Source of the DNA: Notamacropus eugenii
Lineage: Eukaryota > Chordata > Mammalia > Diprotodontia > Macropodidae
Assembly: GCF_028372415.1 (NCBI RefSeq)
Contig: NC_092874.1
Coordinates: 239,422,069 to 239,486,068, forward strand
Direction: 5' to 3'
Length of the DNA stretch: 64,000 bases
The notes beneath the pieces were generated by a model, which did no database searches, was not told where the DNA came from, and worked only from the letters and a program-made list of their open reading frames with translations. A program made the position numbers and the translations under genes. Positions 63,853 through 64,000 of this stretch are shown piece after piece (the stretch's first letter is position 1; each line of letters starts with the position of its first letter).

Positions 63853-64000
63853 CCTTGGTAATGAGTGGGAGAGCTGGGTAACTAATTGGAATCCTTATAA
63901 TTGGGAATGTTCAAAATTCCCCACCAAGTGTGACCCTCTTTTTGGGGATGGCTACATCCCCATTTTATTGCTTCTTGTCTTCCCAAAAACAGAAAAGGAA

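Larger units (their letters stand above)
63061..64000 (-). other. PPM1H: PPM1H last intron (3' part)
   Basis: Non-coding intron sequence with an L2 tail and an hAT-like MITE. The rest of the intron and the other exons continue past the window. No second exon is visible in the 940 bp present. Confidence 0.85.

Overview
The window looks like a marsupial nuclear genome: AT-rich and CpG-poor, with about two thirds of it recognisable as retrotransposon debris. The decisive markers are MAR1-type CORE-SINEs with a BovB-like tail, a HAL1 (half-LINE) element, marsupial-type L1 3' ends, and many MIR/Ther-1, MIR3 and L2 copies. I cannot name the species. Family names are from memory of the consensus sequences, not from a database search; most element ends are good to about 10-30 bp.

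Only one cellular gene is visible. The last coding exon of PPM1H (PPM-family Ser/Thr phosphatase) lies on the minus strand at 62887-63034, with a clear splice acceptor. A continuous 4.7-kb stretch almost free of interspersed repeats, 62886 down to about 58190, fits its long 3' UTR and ends near an AATAAA signal at 58204-58209. The rest of the gene lies to the right of the window. Everything from 1 to 58,190 is intergenic DNA downstream of PPM1H.

Layout. 1-4,470: mostly unassigned, with an L1 end and possible LTR debris. 4,477-9,060: an old plus-strand L1 broken by L2, hAT and MIR3 pieces. 9,060-11,010: MAR1 plus LTR-like and tandem-unit sequence. 11,215-19,480: a second old L1 hosting a CR1/L3-like repeat, a HAL1 element with a duplicated 5' end, and two L2 pieces. 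20,168-36,600: MIR, MIR3, L2 and hAT pieces, a ~150-176 bp degenerate tandem array, long microsatellites, and some unique stretches (24.7-26.5, 28.6-29.3, 30.7-31.5 kb) that could be regulatory. 36,610-43,230: two minus-strand L1 3' ends, an LTR candidate and L2 copies. 43.3-54.5 kb: dense MIR and L2, including an L2 ORF2 remnant split by a MIR and a solo LTR. 54.5-55.5 kb: unique DNA with a cluster of homeodomain-type motifs. 55.5-58.2 kb: nested SINEs and a C27 tract just beyond the PPM1H poly(A) site.

No intact open reading frame of a transposon or cellular gene other than the PPM1H exon is convincing. I found no tRNA, rRNA, CRISPR or bacterial-type feature. The most unusual structure is the HAL1 5' dimer at 11,623-15,600, flanked as one unit by a perfect 16-bp target-site duplication.
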